Shown one piece after another: positions 32,901-45,724 of a DNA stretch of 64,000 nucleotides. Numbering within the stretch: position 1 is the stretch's first letter; the number at the start of each line of letters is the position of its first letter. The DNA comes from Bidens hawaiensis (Eukaryota; Streptophyta; Magnoliopsida; Asterales; Asteraceae). The notes beneath the pieces were generated by a model that saw only the letters and a program-made list of their open reading frames with translations, searched no databases and was not told the DNA's origin. The position numbers were made by a program, and so were the translations under genes. Where the stretch lies: assembly GCA_021521415.1 (NCBI GenBank), contig JAIQDT010002845.1:1-64000 (forward strand), read 5' to 3'.

Positions 32901-34117
32901 AAGGAAGTGTTAACATGAAACCCTTAGTTAAGTAGTGAACTCTTGAAACCCACTTTTTAACCTTACATTTAAATAATGGATGGCTAGGATCAAATATTGA
33001 ATTGGTCCCACATATTTTAATAACTTTTCCAATGATTTTATTGCGAAAGGGGAAAGAGGGTAATTCAAATATGGTGAAAGAAGACAAAATGCTGCAAAAA
33101 GCAGGGATGCGTGCATGGTTCTCTCTCTCAACCTTTATATAATCAAACGTGTTTTACATGTGTGTCGCTGTTTACATCTTTTACGTGCTTCACATTCAAG
33201 CATGTTTTACATGTTTATGTATTTTACATGCTTTACAACAACCAATAAATGTAACTGATATGGGTAAAATTATTTAATCAGAAGTGTTTTACATCTGTTA
33301 CATAATTACATCTTTTACATGCTTTACATTAAGGCGTGTTTTACATGTTTTACATATTTTAGATGCTTTACAACAACCAATAAATGTACGAAATGTAACT
33401 GGCCTGGATAAAATTATATAATCAGAAGTGTGTTTACATTGTTACGTTGTTTACATCTTTTGCATGCTTTACGTTCAGGCGTTTTATACATGTTTACATA
33501 TTTTACATGCTTTACGACAACCAACAAAAGTAAGAGATGTTACCAGAAACCTACAACTTGCGGTTTAGGACGGTGGTAGTGTATCCCAACTGAAGCGGAA
33601 CAAATGGTGGCAGATATCTGAAGGTTGTGCTGTGATGGAATTTGAGAGATAAAATGTGGGAAAGTGGGTTTAAAATTTGGTGGCTGAAAAGATTTATATA
33701 TATATATCTTTCAATGATAGGGTAATTTCTCCTTTAAATAACCATTTTCTGCGATGAAAGAGAGGGACGAATCAATCAATCGTAACAGGCGACGATTCAG
33801 CAACAAGCTCTTAATATATCAGTTTCAACTTTCAAGTGTTTAAAGAGATTCCACCATAATTGATTGAAATGAAAGCCACCGATGAATGTTTACCGGAACA
33901 ATAAAGGAGTAAAGGGATGAGGTCGCCGGCGGTATGGAGTCGTGGAGGTATAATAAATATTCTGGCGTTTGAAAGAGAGAGAGAAAAGGGAAGGTGAAAA
34001 GTTGCCTATCTCTTTTATAATGTAATATATATATAGTGTAAAGAGAGGGTACAAAATGTTAAATTACAAAAATGTGTTTCAAATGTGCTCAAAATAACAA
34101 AGGGTTTATCATTTTCC
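32901..34117. mobile_element. TA-flanked non-autonomous TIR element
   Basis: Lies between a TATATA run (32875-32898) and TATACATATA DNA (34118-34142). The left end GGAAGTGTTAACATGAAACC and the complemented right end GGAAAATGATAAACCC share further blocks inside (TTGAAACCCACTTTTTAA against TTTGAAACACATTTTTGT), giving imperfect inverted repeats of roughly 90 bp. It contains the tandem array at 33141-33540. No coding capacity. Confidence 0.55.
33141..33540. repeat. Three tandem copies of a ~140-bp TTTTACATG-rich unit
   Basis: Copies start at 33141, 33276 and 33420 with AATCA(A/G)A. Each holds several GTTTTACATG and CATCTTTTACATGC motifs, ends near CAACAACCAATAAATG, and is followed by TGGATAAAATTAT. 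Divergence between copies is moderate. Confidence 0.8.
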
Positions 34118-34261
34118 ATATACATATACATATACATATATACTAGGTTTTAGCCCCCGTGTTATGGTGGATTTTATTTAGGTTTTGGTTTTAATCGCTT
34201 TGCTATTTTTATATTTTGTAATGATTTGCTTTATTTTTTAACGTGGCTTTGTTTTAATTTA

Positions 34262-35457
34262 GAGTAAAGTGCCAAAATCGTCCCTTTTGTTTAATTAATA
34301 ATGCGACTTTCATCCAAAAAGTTTTCTTTTTGCAACTAGACTATCGAGGGGTTTTTCAGTTATTGCCAATATTGTCCCCATCCAAACTTTCCGTTAACTT
34401 TTCTTAAAAAGATACAAATATTCTTATTTTTTAATAAATCATTGTTTTGAAAATATTTTAAGTCTTTAAAAAACCAATAAAGCTAATAACAAATAAATTT
34501 GTAAAAAAACAAACAAAACCCTTTCCCAGTTCCTACTCTCTCTTGCCACCATCCCAGCCATTCTCCCCGACCGTTCTCAGGCCACCATCGAAGACCACCA
34601 CCACCACGACCATTCTCCGGCAACCATCAAACCATCACCGAAGAGTACCACATTCACGAAAGATATCGGACACCACCATCATTGTACCTTATTGCCGCTA
34701 CCGGATCTAAGGTTACCGTCTAATCCAACCATCGCCCTTCAGCATCTCCGTATCTGAGCGACCCGTGTTTATCTTTGATTTTATGGTTAGTGCAAAACCA
34801 CCATTATCCCTGCCACATACGCATACACCATCGCCAGAAAATCGATTAGCAAGATTTCGTGATTGATTTGTATTTACAGCATCTCCGGATAAACGATTGA
34901 CAAGATCTCCAAATGGTTGTCATTGCCGGTCGCTTGAATCGATTTTTGGATTTTAAATTTGGGAGTTTTGAAATTAGGGTAAGACGAAGAGTGGAAGCAT
35001 TGGTAGTTGTAGAAGAAGGGTGGGCCGCCTTAGGTTGCGATGGGTGTTGGGGACTTTAGATTGATGAAGATGAATAATGGTGGGTGATGGCTGGTTGCCG
35101 GCGATAAGCTGGTAGTAGCAAGTAACTGAGTAATGTTAAGGACTCAAATGTTGATTAGGTTGTGGTGGTGATGGTGGTGGGTGTAGGGCAGAGATGATAA
35201 TGAATTGATGATGGCTAGATGATGATGGTATACATGATGTTGATTATGACGCCTATTAAAATAATTTAAACAAAATAAATAAAATGACTGAAGACGGTTT
35301 TCCCCATCACTTAACATTGAAATTCTAACGGAGGTAGCAATTTGGATGATATTGGCAACAACTGACAAACCTCGCTGGTCCAGTTGCACAAAAACAAAAT
35401 TTTGGATGAAAGTCACATAACTAAACAAACCTCATGGACGATTTTGGCATTTTACTC
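34262..35457. mobile_element. Non-autonomous Mutator-like element (1196 bp), perfect 9-bp TSD
   Basis: Begins GAGTAAAGTGCCAAAATCGTCC and ends with the complement of GAGTAAAATGCCAAAATCGTCC. The inverted repeats extend over about 140 bp, including GACTTTCATCCAAAA and GCAACT-GAC blocks. A perfect 9-bp duplication TTTAATTTA lies at 34253-34261 and 35458-35466. The centre (34530-35240) has CCACCACCA-rich and leader-like sequence, perhaps captured gene DNA. No intact ORF. Confidence 0.92.
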
Positions 35458-35466
35458 TTTAATTTA

Positions 35467-37830
35467 ATATGTATATAGTAGTTTGTTACATTAATTATAT
35501 TTATTTAATGTTAGGACTCTTTCAATTGAGATGTGTAGGTTTGTTAGATTTTTAACAAACAAACATAAACAAACATGAATATGCTGATTTTTTTAAATGA
35601 ACAAACACGAATAGAAATATTTGTCTTATAAAAAAGGGGCGGTTAATGTAGGTTACAATGGTGGTTGACACATGAGAGGGGAGGTTGATGATGGTGGATG
35701 GTAATCATAAGGAAACCGGTAGAGGATAGACCGGCGCCATGGAATATGTAGATGAGAAAAATTATACTAAGGTTTGATGTTAAAAGGGTTTCATAAATAA
35801 ATGAGATCTTATAGCCGTTTAAGGGTCATCCGGGTTTGGTGAGACCCCATGGCCCGTGAAAATTATTGTTTGATGATGAAGCTTTTTATAAATAAATGAG
35901 ATGTTATAACCGCTTAAGGATTACCCAAGTTTGGTAAGGCCCATACCCACAAATTTAGGTCAAACGCATAAGAAGCTACCATTCAGGAATGAAGCAATCT
36001 GGTGACACAAGAGAGGGTGGAGAGCAACCACATTACGACACATAGGATTTTTATGTAAGCAATTATATATATAGATAAATATATAGAGGAAGCATAAGAT
36101 GAAAACCATAGTGAATTGTGAAAATCCTGCATACTCTAATTTGTGGTTGTTGAGCATGCCATACCTCCACCTTCAATATTTAATTCAAGAATTTAAAAAG
36201 GGCATTTAAGTAATTTACTTTACTCATCTTATCATCTCATGCTTTGTACGACACATGTGAGCATGTCCCATCTCTAGCATTTGTACTTTTCCTTATTTCA
36301 ACCCATTCCACTCTAATTTAATTCTTTTTATTTATAACAATTTATATCTTACATCACTCACAAATATTCAAATAAAGAATTTGAATAGATAATTCAAAAT
36401 ATTTTTGAAACAGTTTAGTGTTTTATTAAATATAATAATTTCTTTCAAAACACTTCTTATTAATTCAAAATACATTAATGAATAATTAATTTTAATATAC
36501 AACCCCCCCCCCCTAATGTTGTATCATGTATTCCTTTCTAAACTATTTAAATAGTTCTGTATAAATCTATGTACCATATAAATTCCATATTTTAAATATT
36601 TCTAAACCATTTATAAATTTTTAAAAGTTGCATCACATTTTTTTAATATGGTTTATATTCTTATGAATGAGTTTGCTATGTTTCCCCCTCTTTTAGATTA
36701 GAGATATTAATGAATACAAAACTAATTATATTTTCATGTTGTTTTAATCAATTGAAAACGTATTTGATTTAGGCTTTATTGGTAGATACAAAAGTCATCA
36801 AATTTCATATTGTTTTTTCATTACTTGTAGATATATTTGACTGAATCATAAGGGAAGTATGTGGTCATAGATGCAGCCACGTATGTGATTTAATATTTCA
36901 TTATATTATGTTCATAAATGCACTTTGTCATTTTTAGTCTTTTATTCATCTTTTTCTTTTGTATTTTTTAGTTCAAATATAGAGAAATGAATCTTTTTGT
37001 ACTAGCATTTCCTTTCTCAATCACCTTTTTGACTTTTGTCTTTCACACTTTTCCTTTATCTTTTCAATTTTTAAAATATTTTTTCAATTTTGCATATCTT
37101 AAGAAATCTTGCATATTACTAACCATCGCCGCCCTCCGTCACACATTTTTGCTATCACCACCACCACTGTCCCTCCATCACCACCTTCTTGATATCACCG
37201 CCACCGCCCTTCATCACCACCATCACTTGTTATTTCTTTCGAAAATTCCAACAGATTTTGGGAAAACAACTCAAAAGAGTTCTAACTCTGAAGCTTTATC
37301 AGTTTTTTTGTTTACTCTTTTTCCTCTTTAAATTGAAGGAACTTAAAGAAATATAAAAAAGAGTCTTTATTGAAGATAATCTCAAATTGTGAAGTCTACG
37401 TGATCATATCCATCTTCCAAAATTCATATACATAATTCATATGATATTTTAGATATTTTTTTAGATATTTTAGTTTTTGCACATAAAAACATACATTTAT
37501 AAACAAGCATAACATATGTTTTAAAAAAAAACAAACGCATTTTAATAAAATTGAATGATAATATTCCAATATAAAAAAAGCATATGTTTTTGCACATTAA
37601 AAATCTGAAGAAGCTTAACATATGTTTTTGCATATTAAAAACATACGTTTCAAAGGATAGTAACATTCCTTTAAAAAAACATACGATTATGTATAAACTC
37701 TAGACACCACCCCACCCCACCCCATCGTCTATTTTCGCCGGTACAAAATAAGATGAAGATTTGGTACAAAATTCAAGATTTCTTCAAAAATTGCGACAAA
37801 AACTAAAAAAATTTGAATCTTTTTAAGGGC
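35467..37830. other. Intergenic DNA with a small duplication
   Basis: No gene supported. A segment of about 58 bp (35789-35846, ATAAATAAATGAGATCTTAT then CCGTTTAAGGG) recurs at 35886-35944. A TA-tract start with GAGGAAGCATAAGATGAAAACC near 36086 resembles the TA-flanked elements elsewhere, but no matching end was found. There are homopolymer C tracts at 36504-36512, and CCACC repeats near 37130-37230 and 37707-37725. The 114-codon frame at 36987-37331 is low-complexity. Confidence 0.4.
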
Positions 37831-37834
37831 TATC

Positions 37835-40800
37835 AACTACGAATATTTGATGAGCTTCATAAGTTTTAAAGAAATCGGTTTGCGTACCACACATTTATAG
37901 TTTGTATGTACGCGCGTATGCATTTACGTTTGTATATATGTACATTTGTATGTTTGTATGTACATATGCATGTGTGTATGTTTATGATATAGGTTTGAAA
38001 CTACGATAAAATCAAAACTGTTTGTTCGTACTACGTGCCTTCGTTTTCCACATAAAATCAATCACAGTTGCCCCTATTCTGCCCACAATGGTTCCATGTA
38101 AAATAACCATTGTGGCCCCCCTTCCACCCACAACGGTTCCACGTAAAATCATCCATTGTGGCCCCCCTTCCGCCCACTACAGTTCCACGTAAATTCAACA
38201 ATTACATAGTGTATATATATAAATATACATATGACTAGCATTTCCTACGCTATAGTGTATCCTACGCCTATCCACATAATATGTATGTATATATATATAT
38301 ATATATTTTTAGTATTTCCCACATACCACCAATCACTGTAGCCCTCCTTCTGCCCACAATATGTATAATCATAGTGTTTTCTTGGCATTCAGGCCATAAT
38401 AAAGTTAGTTTGTTTAGTTGCAGCAGAACTTGGCTCATAGGCCATACTCAACTTTAGTTTGTTACTATTGTGGCCCCCTTCCACCCACAATAGCCTCGTG
38501 GCCCCCACTGCCCACAATGTTCTCATGGCCGTCACAGACCACGTTATCCCCATGGCCATTACAGACCATGTTATTTCCATGGCCATTACATACCACGTTA
38601 TTCTCATGGCGTTCACAAACCACGTTATCTTCCCAATTTGTTATGTTTAACATTACATAGCGTGTATGTATAAACATATTGTCACAGGAAATTTTGTAAT
38701 GTTTTGGTATTCGCACTATATCCATTTAACTTATCATTCAACAATACTATTCACCTTTCATCAGCATGTAATCAATCATTATGTTTGTTGTGACTTTTCG
38801 TATATGTATGATTAGACAATTCATATCCTGAACTATTTTCAGATAGATACACGTATATAAAAATATTTTTCACCCCAAAAGTTCGTAAACAATTTGAAAA
38901 GAGGGGCCACAAAACTCAAGGTTTAGTTGACACTCAATACGATCTCAGCTCGGGTTCGTTTCCCTTACTATCGCTTATTCCCTATAGTTAATATTATAAT
39001 AATATTAATATTTTAATATTATTTTAATCTCCATACTAAACTGGGCTGTATAGTTAGTCTGGCTATAACTGTCATGCCCAGAAAGTGTCAATAGGTTTAG
39101 ATTGTGATGCTGTTCAATGCCTTATGTTTAAAATCGAACTTGGCTCAGTTTCCCCGTTTCACTAGTTGGGCCAAGTTGCTCGTTTACGCGTTTGGAAAAC
39201 AGTTATGAGTACATAAACTTGGGTAAACGTGTTGGTTGATAAATGATTAAGTTATAAAGAAAGATCACAATTTAGGAGTCTGGATTCGCTACGGTGCTCA
39301 TTTCTGTTTATTCGGTTTGGTTTGGAGAAAAACACGCACAATCTATCCGAATTGTCCGGATTTCTCACAAATGTTCGGTTTTACTTAATTAACCCAAATA
39401 TTTAATTTTTGATCTCTCTTGATGTTCTGATATTCCAACATGTTCGTTAATCACGAACTCGTCGGTTTTTATCAGAATTGAATTTGTTTAATCTTCAATT
39501 TAGCACAATTATTTATCCGTTTATCATTATATTATATAAATTTAGAAACTTATCAACTAAAATATGCATATTTTTGGAATTATTTACTGATTTATTAATT
39601 CATAAAAATTCATTTTATATGCTATATGTAGCCCAAAAATCGTCCGTTTATACCAAACAATTTCCAAAAAATCCGAGAAAATTACTGAGTGACCCAAAAA
39701 CTTCCCAAAACAACCTGTAAAAGTTCCAGAATTTAACAACCTTGCCAAATTACCTTTTCAAACAAAAAAAACTATAAAAATCCGAATAAACGCGAATCCC
39801 CAGAATATAGCTAGGGTTTTCCAAATGACCCCAAATTTCATATGTGATAATATTATACAAAATCAGAGTTCCCCACAAAATTTCATATGTTTTCAAGCAA
39901 ATTAAGTATTTTTACCAAATAAACGTCCTTAATCGGAAATAAATTCGCGAAATATTCTCGGATGGTCAAAAAATTATCAAAATCGGAAAGGGACTCATTC
40001 ATATGGTCCCTGATGTCCCTGCAAAATTTTACAAGCTAACAAAAATCACATCACAATCTAATCCTAAACAGCCCCTAAACGAGTATTTCGGCAACACCCT
40101 TGCAGCTTTCGAATGTTTCAACCCTTTACTCACTTTTCCGGGTTCTTGGCCTTCAAGATAGAGTAACTAACGGTCCTATATCACAAAACCACTCATGTAT
40201 CATCAAAAGACCAGCCTTGAAAGTTAGGGTTTCGGCTAGGGCTTTAAACCGAACTTTTGAACCGTAAAAACGCGATTTAAACCCTCTAATATGTGTTCAT
40301 TGCAAAATATATTATCAAACCAGATTCTTACCCATGTGTAGGATCAAAACAAGTTTTTGTACAATTTTTAGGGTTTTTGCATGGTTAGAAGTAATTTTGG
40401 TCAATTAAAGATCAATATTTATGCAAAAACTCATGTTAATCAAGCTCAAAATGGATAAAAATAGGTTGTTACCTTAGGGTTTTTCATGGAGGGTTTGTAG
40501 AGCAGCAAGAGTTGAAGTATAATATGGATTTCTCATGAAAATATCTTGAGTACTTGTTTAAATATGAAAAATAAATAAAAAAGGGTTTTTTTTTCTTTTA
40601 GTCAACTTTGGTGGGCTAGATTTTTTGGGCCCCCTTTGTGCCCATTTGTCTCGTTTTTCATGCCCGAACGTGAAATCCTAAGTCTAATTTTATTTTGGGT
40701 TCGGATTTTGGCAAGAAAAATATATCGGGTGCGACAAATAGCGTGAAAACGAGTGATTTTCGGCCAATTTCTTGTAAATTTAGAAAAACATACCATTTGT

Positions 40801-41159
40801 TTGTAAAAATCAAAAATATTTTCACGGATCGCTTACAACATCCCCTAATAAATTTTTTGTAGGTATTTTTCGGCTTAACGGATGACACCATGCTTGTTTT
40901 GAAACTATCTCTAGCGTTTAAAGTCATAGCGGGTAGTTAAACGAGCATGTTTTCGTTTAACTAGTTTGCTATCGTACTAAAGTCATAATATCAATAAGAT
41001 GGCTTATAATAAACGTATATCACTTATAGATGCCCCTTGGATATATGGGTCATAACCAGACTCGTTCGGTTATTCGTTTGTTCGTTACGTAATAAGCGGT
41101 TTATCGCTTATTCGATAAACAATTACTAAGGCATACTCGATTTTGTCACGAATGTCACA
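37835..41159 (-). mobile_element. 3' LTR of a long-LTR gypsy (chromovirus-like) element, minus strand
   Basis: On the minus strand it starts TGTGACATTCGTGAC at 41159, directly after a GGGGGAGAA polypurine tract and TTTCGAGACGAAATTTC, the usual gypsy 3' internal end. It is homologous over more than 2 kb to 55785-58160, which has the primer site. The far end is truncated near 37835, about 290 bp short of the LTR end seen in the other copy. Full LTR length would be around 3.6 kb, unusually long and compatible with a Tekay/Del-type element. The short open frames inside are not coding. Confidence 0.8.
38525..38632. repeat. 27-bp minisatellite, four copies (3' LTR)
   Basis: Units of the type ATGGCCATTACAGACCACG followed by TTATCCCC; copies diverge at several positions. 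The other LTR of the same element has six copies. Because 27 is a multiple of three it yields spurious repetitive peptides. Confidence 0.85.
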
Positions 41160-44100
41160 TTCTCCCCCAGTTAAGAAATTTCGTCTCGAAATTCGATATA
41201 CCGATTACGCCCTTTTTCGGGAAAGGATATGAGTATTTGTTTCAGAATTCTTTCTTTCGTTGTCAAATTTATTTGTTTCCCCATTGTGGATTATACCGAA
41301 CTTTAATCAATGAAATTTTGTTATATCGTAACTGTTCGATTTTTCCCATCCAGTATTTCCACGGGTTTCTTTACAAAGTTTAATTGTATGAAAGTTTTCA
41401 AGTGGTACTAATTCCACCTCACCGGTAAGGCACTCGTCTAGATTCGATATATATAAAATGTTGAGAGTGAAATAGTTTTGGTTAATATGCTACAGGTTTA
41501 ACCTTCGAGACAATTTTGTACAGTTTCATGTATTTGAGAGTTAACTTATCGTTTTCATCAACTCAACTAACCCTTTCAAAAATCAACGACCTCCACGTAT
41601 ATCGGTTTAGTTCTTTTGTCAATCCTAAGCGGCTTTCATTTTGTTTTTAATCTTTCAAGCTTTATCTATGGTTCAAAAATCAGATCGAATTTTGTATTTT
41701 GAGTGTAGCCAATTTTTAGTTCAATAAGGTGGAGATTTATATTCTTGCTTGTATAACACAAGGATAACCGCTTGTATAGTATTATGATAGCTGTTAGTGT
41801 ACTAGGATTAAACTAGTAGAAGGTACGGTCCCCATTTTGCTCTATTGTTTGAATAGTTTATTTGGTTTGATTGTTTGTTAGAGGACGGCATACCGTGCTT
41901 AGATCTATTCAGGTTTTAAAGCTTCAAGCACAACTCATCAAAGATTAGAGGTGGAGTGACTATCTCGACCTAAAATAGATGAAATAAACTCACTATGTCG
42001 AGATATGATTTCGTTAACATAAGACGAGTCACGTGCGTAGTTATTATAAATCGGGAGGAAGTATGCGGATTGGGTCAGTCAGTGAACTATCATCCAGATT
42101 GCATAGCTTTCTCGGGATGTTTTAGGAACATGTGTTAGGAGGTCCATTGTGATTTGTTCCCACTTCCATTGGAGTCTTTTAGGTTTTTGTAACATTCTCG
42201 AATTTGTTTGGTACTTAACATTAACTTAGTGCAGGTTACATCTTTACAACACCTGCGACTATAAACATTTTTGTATTGGATCATCCATAAATTCTCCTTA
42301 CATCCTTACACCTTATCTGGACTGGGTTTTCCTTGTCCATGACCCGGTAACTGAAGTTATAAAGGTATGAAGTTCAAGTTTCGGTTCTTGTAGTAAGGTA
42401 TTTCGTCGATTTTCACAGTTATAATTGTTTAACAACTCCACCCATCTCCATTACCTCGTATTGAATTTCTTTTGATTAATTATAGGTCATAGGCTTTTAT
42501 GGTTCAGTTTGCATAATTCATGAACACTACCGGTGTGCTAGTTAGCCCGAAATCCACACCCTTTTCATTGGATTCTTTGATTGTAACTTTTGCCAAATGC
42601 ACTACACGTCCTTGATGTAAATATTTTAATATTTTAGGATGGAATACGAAAGGCATTATGGTACCAGGTTTTTCTCTATGTACTGGATCACTTCTATATC
42701 TGGAAGAGGTATTTTGACTTTTCTGTTTTTACATCCGACTTTTGTTTTGAATTCAAATAACTAGTTCACACTGCCTATTTCGTAACAGCTCCCCAATTTC
42801 ACCGGGAGTAAATCAATAGAAAACAGTTAGTTGCTTAGGTTGAGAGGGTAGTTTTGAACAATACGGTTAACAATTATAGTCCTACCTTTTGCGGGTTCTA
42901 TAGTATAAGGATCTATTAATTTACTAACTGCTACATATTTTTCCCAAGGGTAAGAAGTTAAATGGAATTAGACTTCTATCGGTACTTATAAAAATGAAAT
43001 GGAAGCATTTACAAGTGTATTCTTCACCATATTTAGGTCTTGTCGTGTTCTATCAGATCCAATCACTGAATACAGCCTTTAGCAGAGTTGGACGTCGATT
43101 CTTGTTCTCGGTTTAATCTGGGACAGTTCTTTTTGAAGCGTTTTATATTGCCACACTCATAGCAACCTGATAGTTTGTTGTAGGTTATGAGTGACTTGGT
43201 TGTAGTTGGGTAATTGTAAATGGTGAGGTTAAAACGGTATATTTAAAGTGTTCATAAGGGTTCCACAGCTCCAGGTATAGTATCCAATCTTCCCGATTTT
43301 ATGACATAACTTTATTTGACATTCCCTTATAATAACTTCATTTTCCACACCTCTGTGAAGATTGATTGTATACTTTTCGTTCAGAACTAAAGTTAATTGC
43401 CGGATCGTTTTGAGTTGAAGGACGCGCACATTTAATTTGTTGTAATTCTTGTACCCCTGTTTCATGATTTGTTCGTTTTGTACTAGATGATTTTCCCCGG
43501 GTATTCTCAACACACCATTCCTGACCAAATCAAAAGCTACCATGTTTTGTACTAGATGATTTGCCCAAGTCATGCGGATGATTTCCTCTTGTTTCCGAAT
43601 TCGTGCAATCGTTTTCTACCACTCGAGGGCGTGGTCTAGGAATGTACAAGTGGCATATTTAACAATACAATCTGATGGGCAACTACTGGTATTAATAACA
43701 GACTTTTATCGTTTTGATCCATTTTACTAACTCATGTGACCCTTTAGTACCACTAAAATTTATAGGTTTACACGACTCAAATTGTTTAAACGAGTATTCC
43801 CGTCGTGAAGGATCACGGTTATTACGACCCATATTCATGTTCAGTAAGAGATTTTTGTTGCCAATGGCATTTAGTTGGGGAAATTATTATTATTGACAGT
43901 AACATTAGTGTTCAGTGGGGGAGTATTATTCGTGACAATGTTCGTATTTATCGGGAAAATAACAATTGTAGGTACGTTAATATTCGGTGGCGGAATAATA
44001 TTCGCGACCATATTAGTGTTTGACATTTGATTTGTATTCAATGCCGTGTTAATGCCAGTAGCGAATCGCGCTACTATTGTCAGAGTTACTATCTTCAGCT

Positions 44101-44344
44101 GCCGAGAAATCATCTCGGCCACAACTGCCTCAGATAGTATGTTTGTTTTTCTCGGGGGCCATTCTATAACGACAACCAATCATTCCGCAATTAATAATAT
44201 TTCGCTACTTAACTCATCACAAAAGGGATCATATTAGCAAGTAACCAGGTATTTCAAATAGCACATATGTATCACACATCTCTGTTCATGTGTCTATATA
44301 TCAAGGATAGCATATCGTTTTAGCCTAACAAAGGCCAATGCTTG
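41160..44344 (-). pseudogene. gag: Internal remnant of the gypsy element: gag and decayed pol
   Basis: On the minus strand a gag start region (about 44180-43870: VAEMISRQLK, FATGINTALNTNQ, then an Asn/Pro/Thr-rich stretch) is followed by the core of Ty3 gag, VKYATCTFLDHALEW with a stop in place of the second Trp (about 43655-43610), and RIRKQEEIIRMTW. A zinc knuckle CYECGNIKRFKKNC (about 43123-43164) has Arg where the His should be. The remaining 2 kb towards the LTR contains no recognisable protease, RT or integrase, so most of pol has been deleted or has decayed. The fragment is clearly inactive. It sits between the 3' LTR (41159) and the interrupted leader. Confidence 0.7.
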
Positions 44345-44366
44345 TATATATATATATATATATATA

Positions 44367-45682
44367 GGGGATGGTTCAGGAGAGAAATAAAATTACTGTG
44401 AGAAATGAATATGAGCCACTAATTTTATTTTGGGTTTAAATGCTTGAAGATAAATGAGGAAAGTATTAATATATGCTCGCTCTTCAATTAATATAACTAA
44501 TAAATATAATAGTTATCTATTTAATTAATATAACTAATCAAATTATTATAATTAGAAAATATTAAGAATTCATTTATTTTTATAACTTATTTTTTCTCTC
44601 TTGAATTTTTATCCAACACAATTACAATTTATTCATACATTAAAAATTATTTTTTTATCCAAAACTAATTTCTTTCAACTTAATATATTAACATCCATCA
44701 ACACGTATTTACATTGTGATGAATAGAACAAAAAACTATCTTACACGTGTTTGCATTAAATATCAACAAAAAAGTACACTACTTACACAAAAACATATAA
44801 CATACACTTGTTCTAAGAATAATAAAACATATAACCTACACACGAAAAACATATAACCGACATACAAAATTCAGCATCAATAAACTACACAAGCACACGA
44901 AAACGTATAACCTACACACGAAAAACATATAACCTACACTCGAAAATTTTATCCTACACAAATACAGTTTATTTATAAATTAAATATTTTTTCTATCCAA
45001 AACCAATTTCTTCCAAATCAATATATCAATATCCATCAACACATAGGTTCATTGTGATGAATAATACAAAAAACTATCTTATATATGTTAGCATTAAATG
45101 TCAATAAAAAATATATAACCTACACAAAAACATATAACATACACTTGTTCTAAGAATAAAAAGACATATTACCTACACACGAAAAACATATAACCTACAC
45201 ATGCATACAATATGTGTATCTTTGTCTAATTTATATAATTGTTGATGTCGAATTACATATGTAAGTTGTATACTTTTTTATATATTGTACGTTTTTATTG
45301 CTCAAAACAAATGTAGGTTATATAATTTTGTGTGGGTTGTATATTTATTGTTTATATTTAATGAACACATTTATATGATATTTTTTTATTATTATTTATA
45401 ACAATAATTTTTCTAAGTATATCAATTGAAAAAAAAATATATTATTGTTTTGATATTTATTAATTGGAGACGATTTATTATGGTCATATTAGTTATATTA
45501 ATTGAAAAGAGATGGATTTATTATGGTTATATTAGTTGTATTAATTTAAGAGAGAAATTGTATTTATTGTTACATTTAAATTTTTTCATTTATTTTTAAA
45601 CATTTAAAACATAAAATAAAACTAATGGTCCATATTCATTTATCACATTTCTCATAGTAATCTCATTTCTCTCCTGAACTTA

Positions 45683-45685
<3 letters not shown>
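44367..45685. mobile_element. TA-flanked TIR element (about 1.3 kb)
   Basis: The left end GGTTCAGGAGAGAAATAAAA and the complemented right end GTTCAGGAGAGAAATGAGAT pair, and the match continues for about 70 bp (CTGTGAGAAATGAATATG; TTTTATTTT-GTTTAAATG). Both ends abut (TA)n, at 44346-44366 and 45688-45719. The interior repeats ACATATAACCTACAC-type motifs and has no ORF. A target duplication other than TA cannot be defined. Confidence 0.8.

Positions 45686-45719
<34 letters not shown>

Positions 45720-45724
<5 letters not shown>

Noticed and set aside
36987..37331. 114-codon plus-strand ORF rich in Phe, Leu and His
   Set aside because: Low-complexity, driven by CACCACC runs and T-rich DNA; no recognisable domain.
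38389..38725. Overlapping ORFs with repeated peptides in both strands
   Set aside because: The 27-bp minisatellite has a period divisible by three, so open repetitive frames arise automatically; the same holds for 56633-57041.
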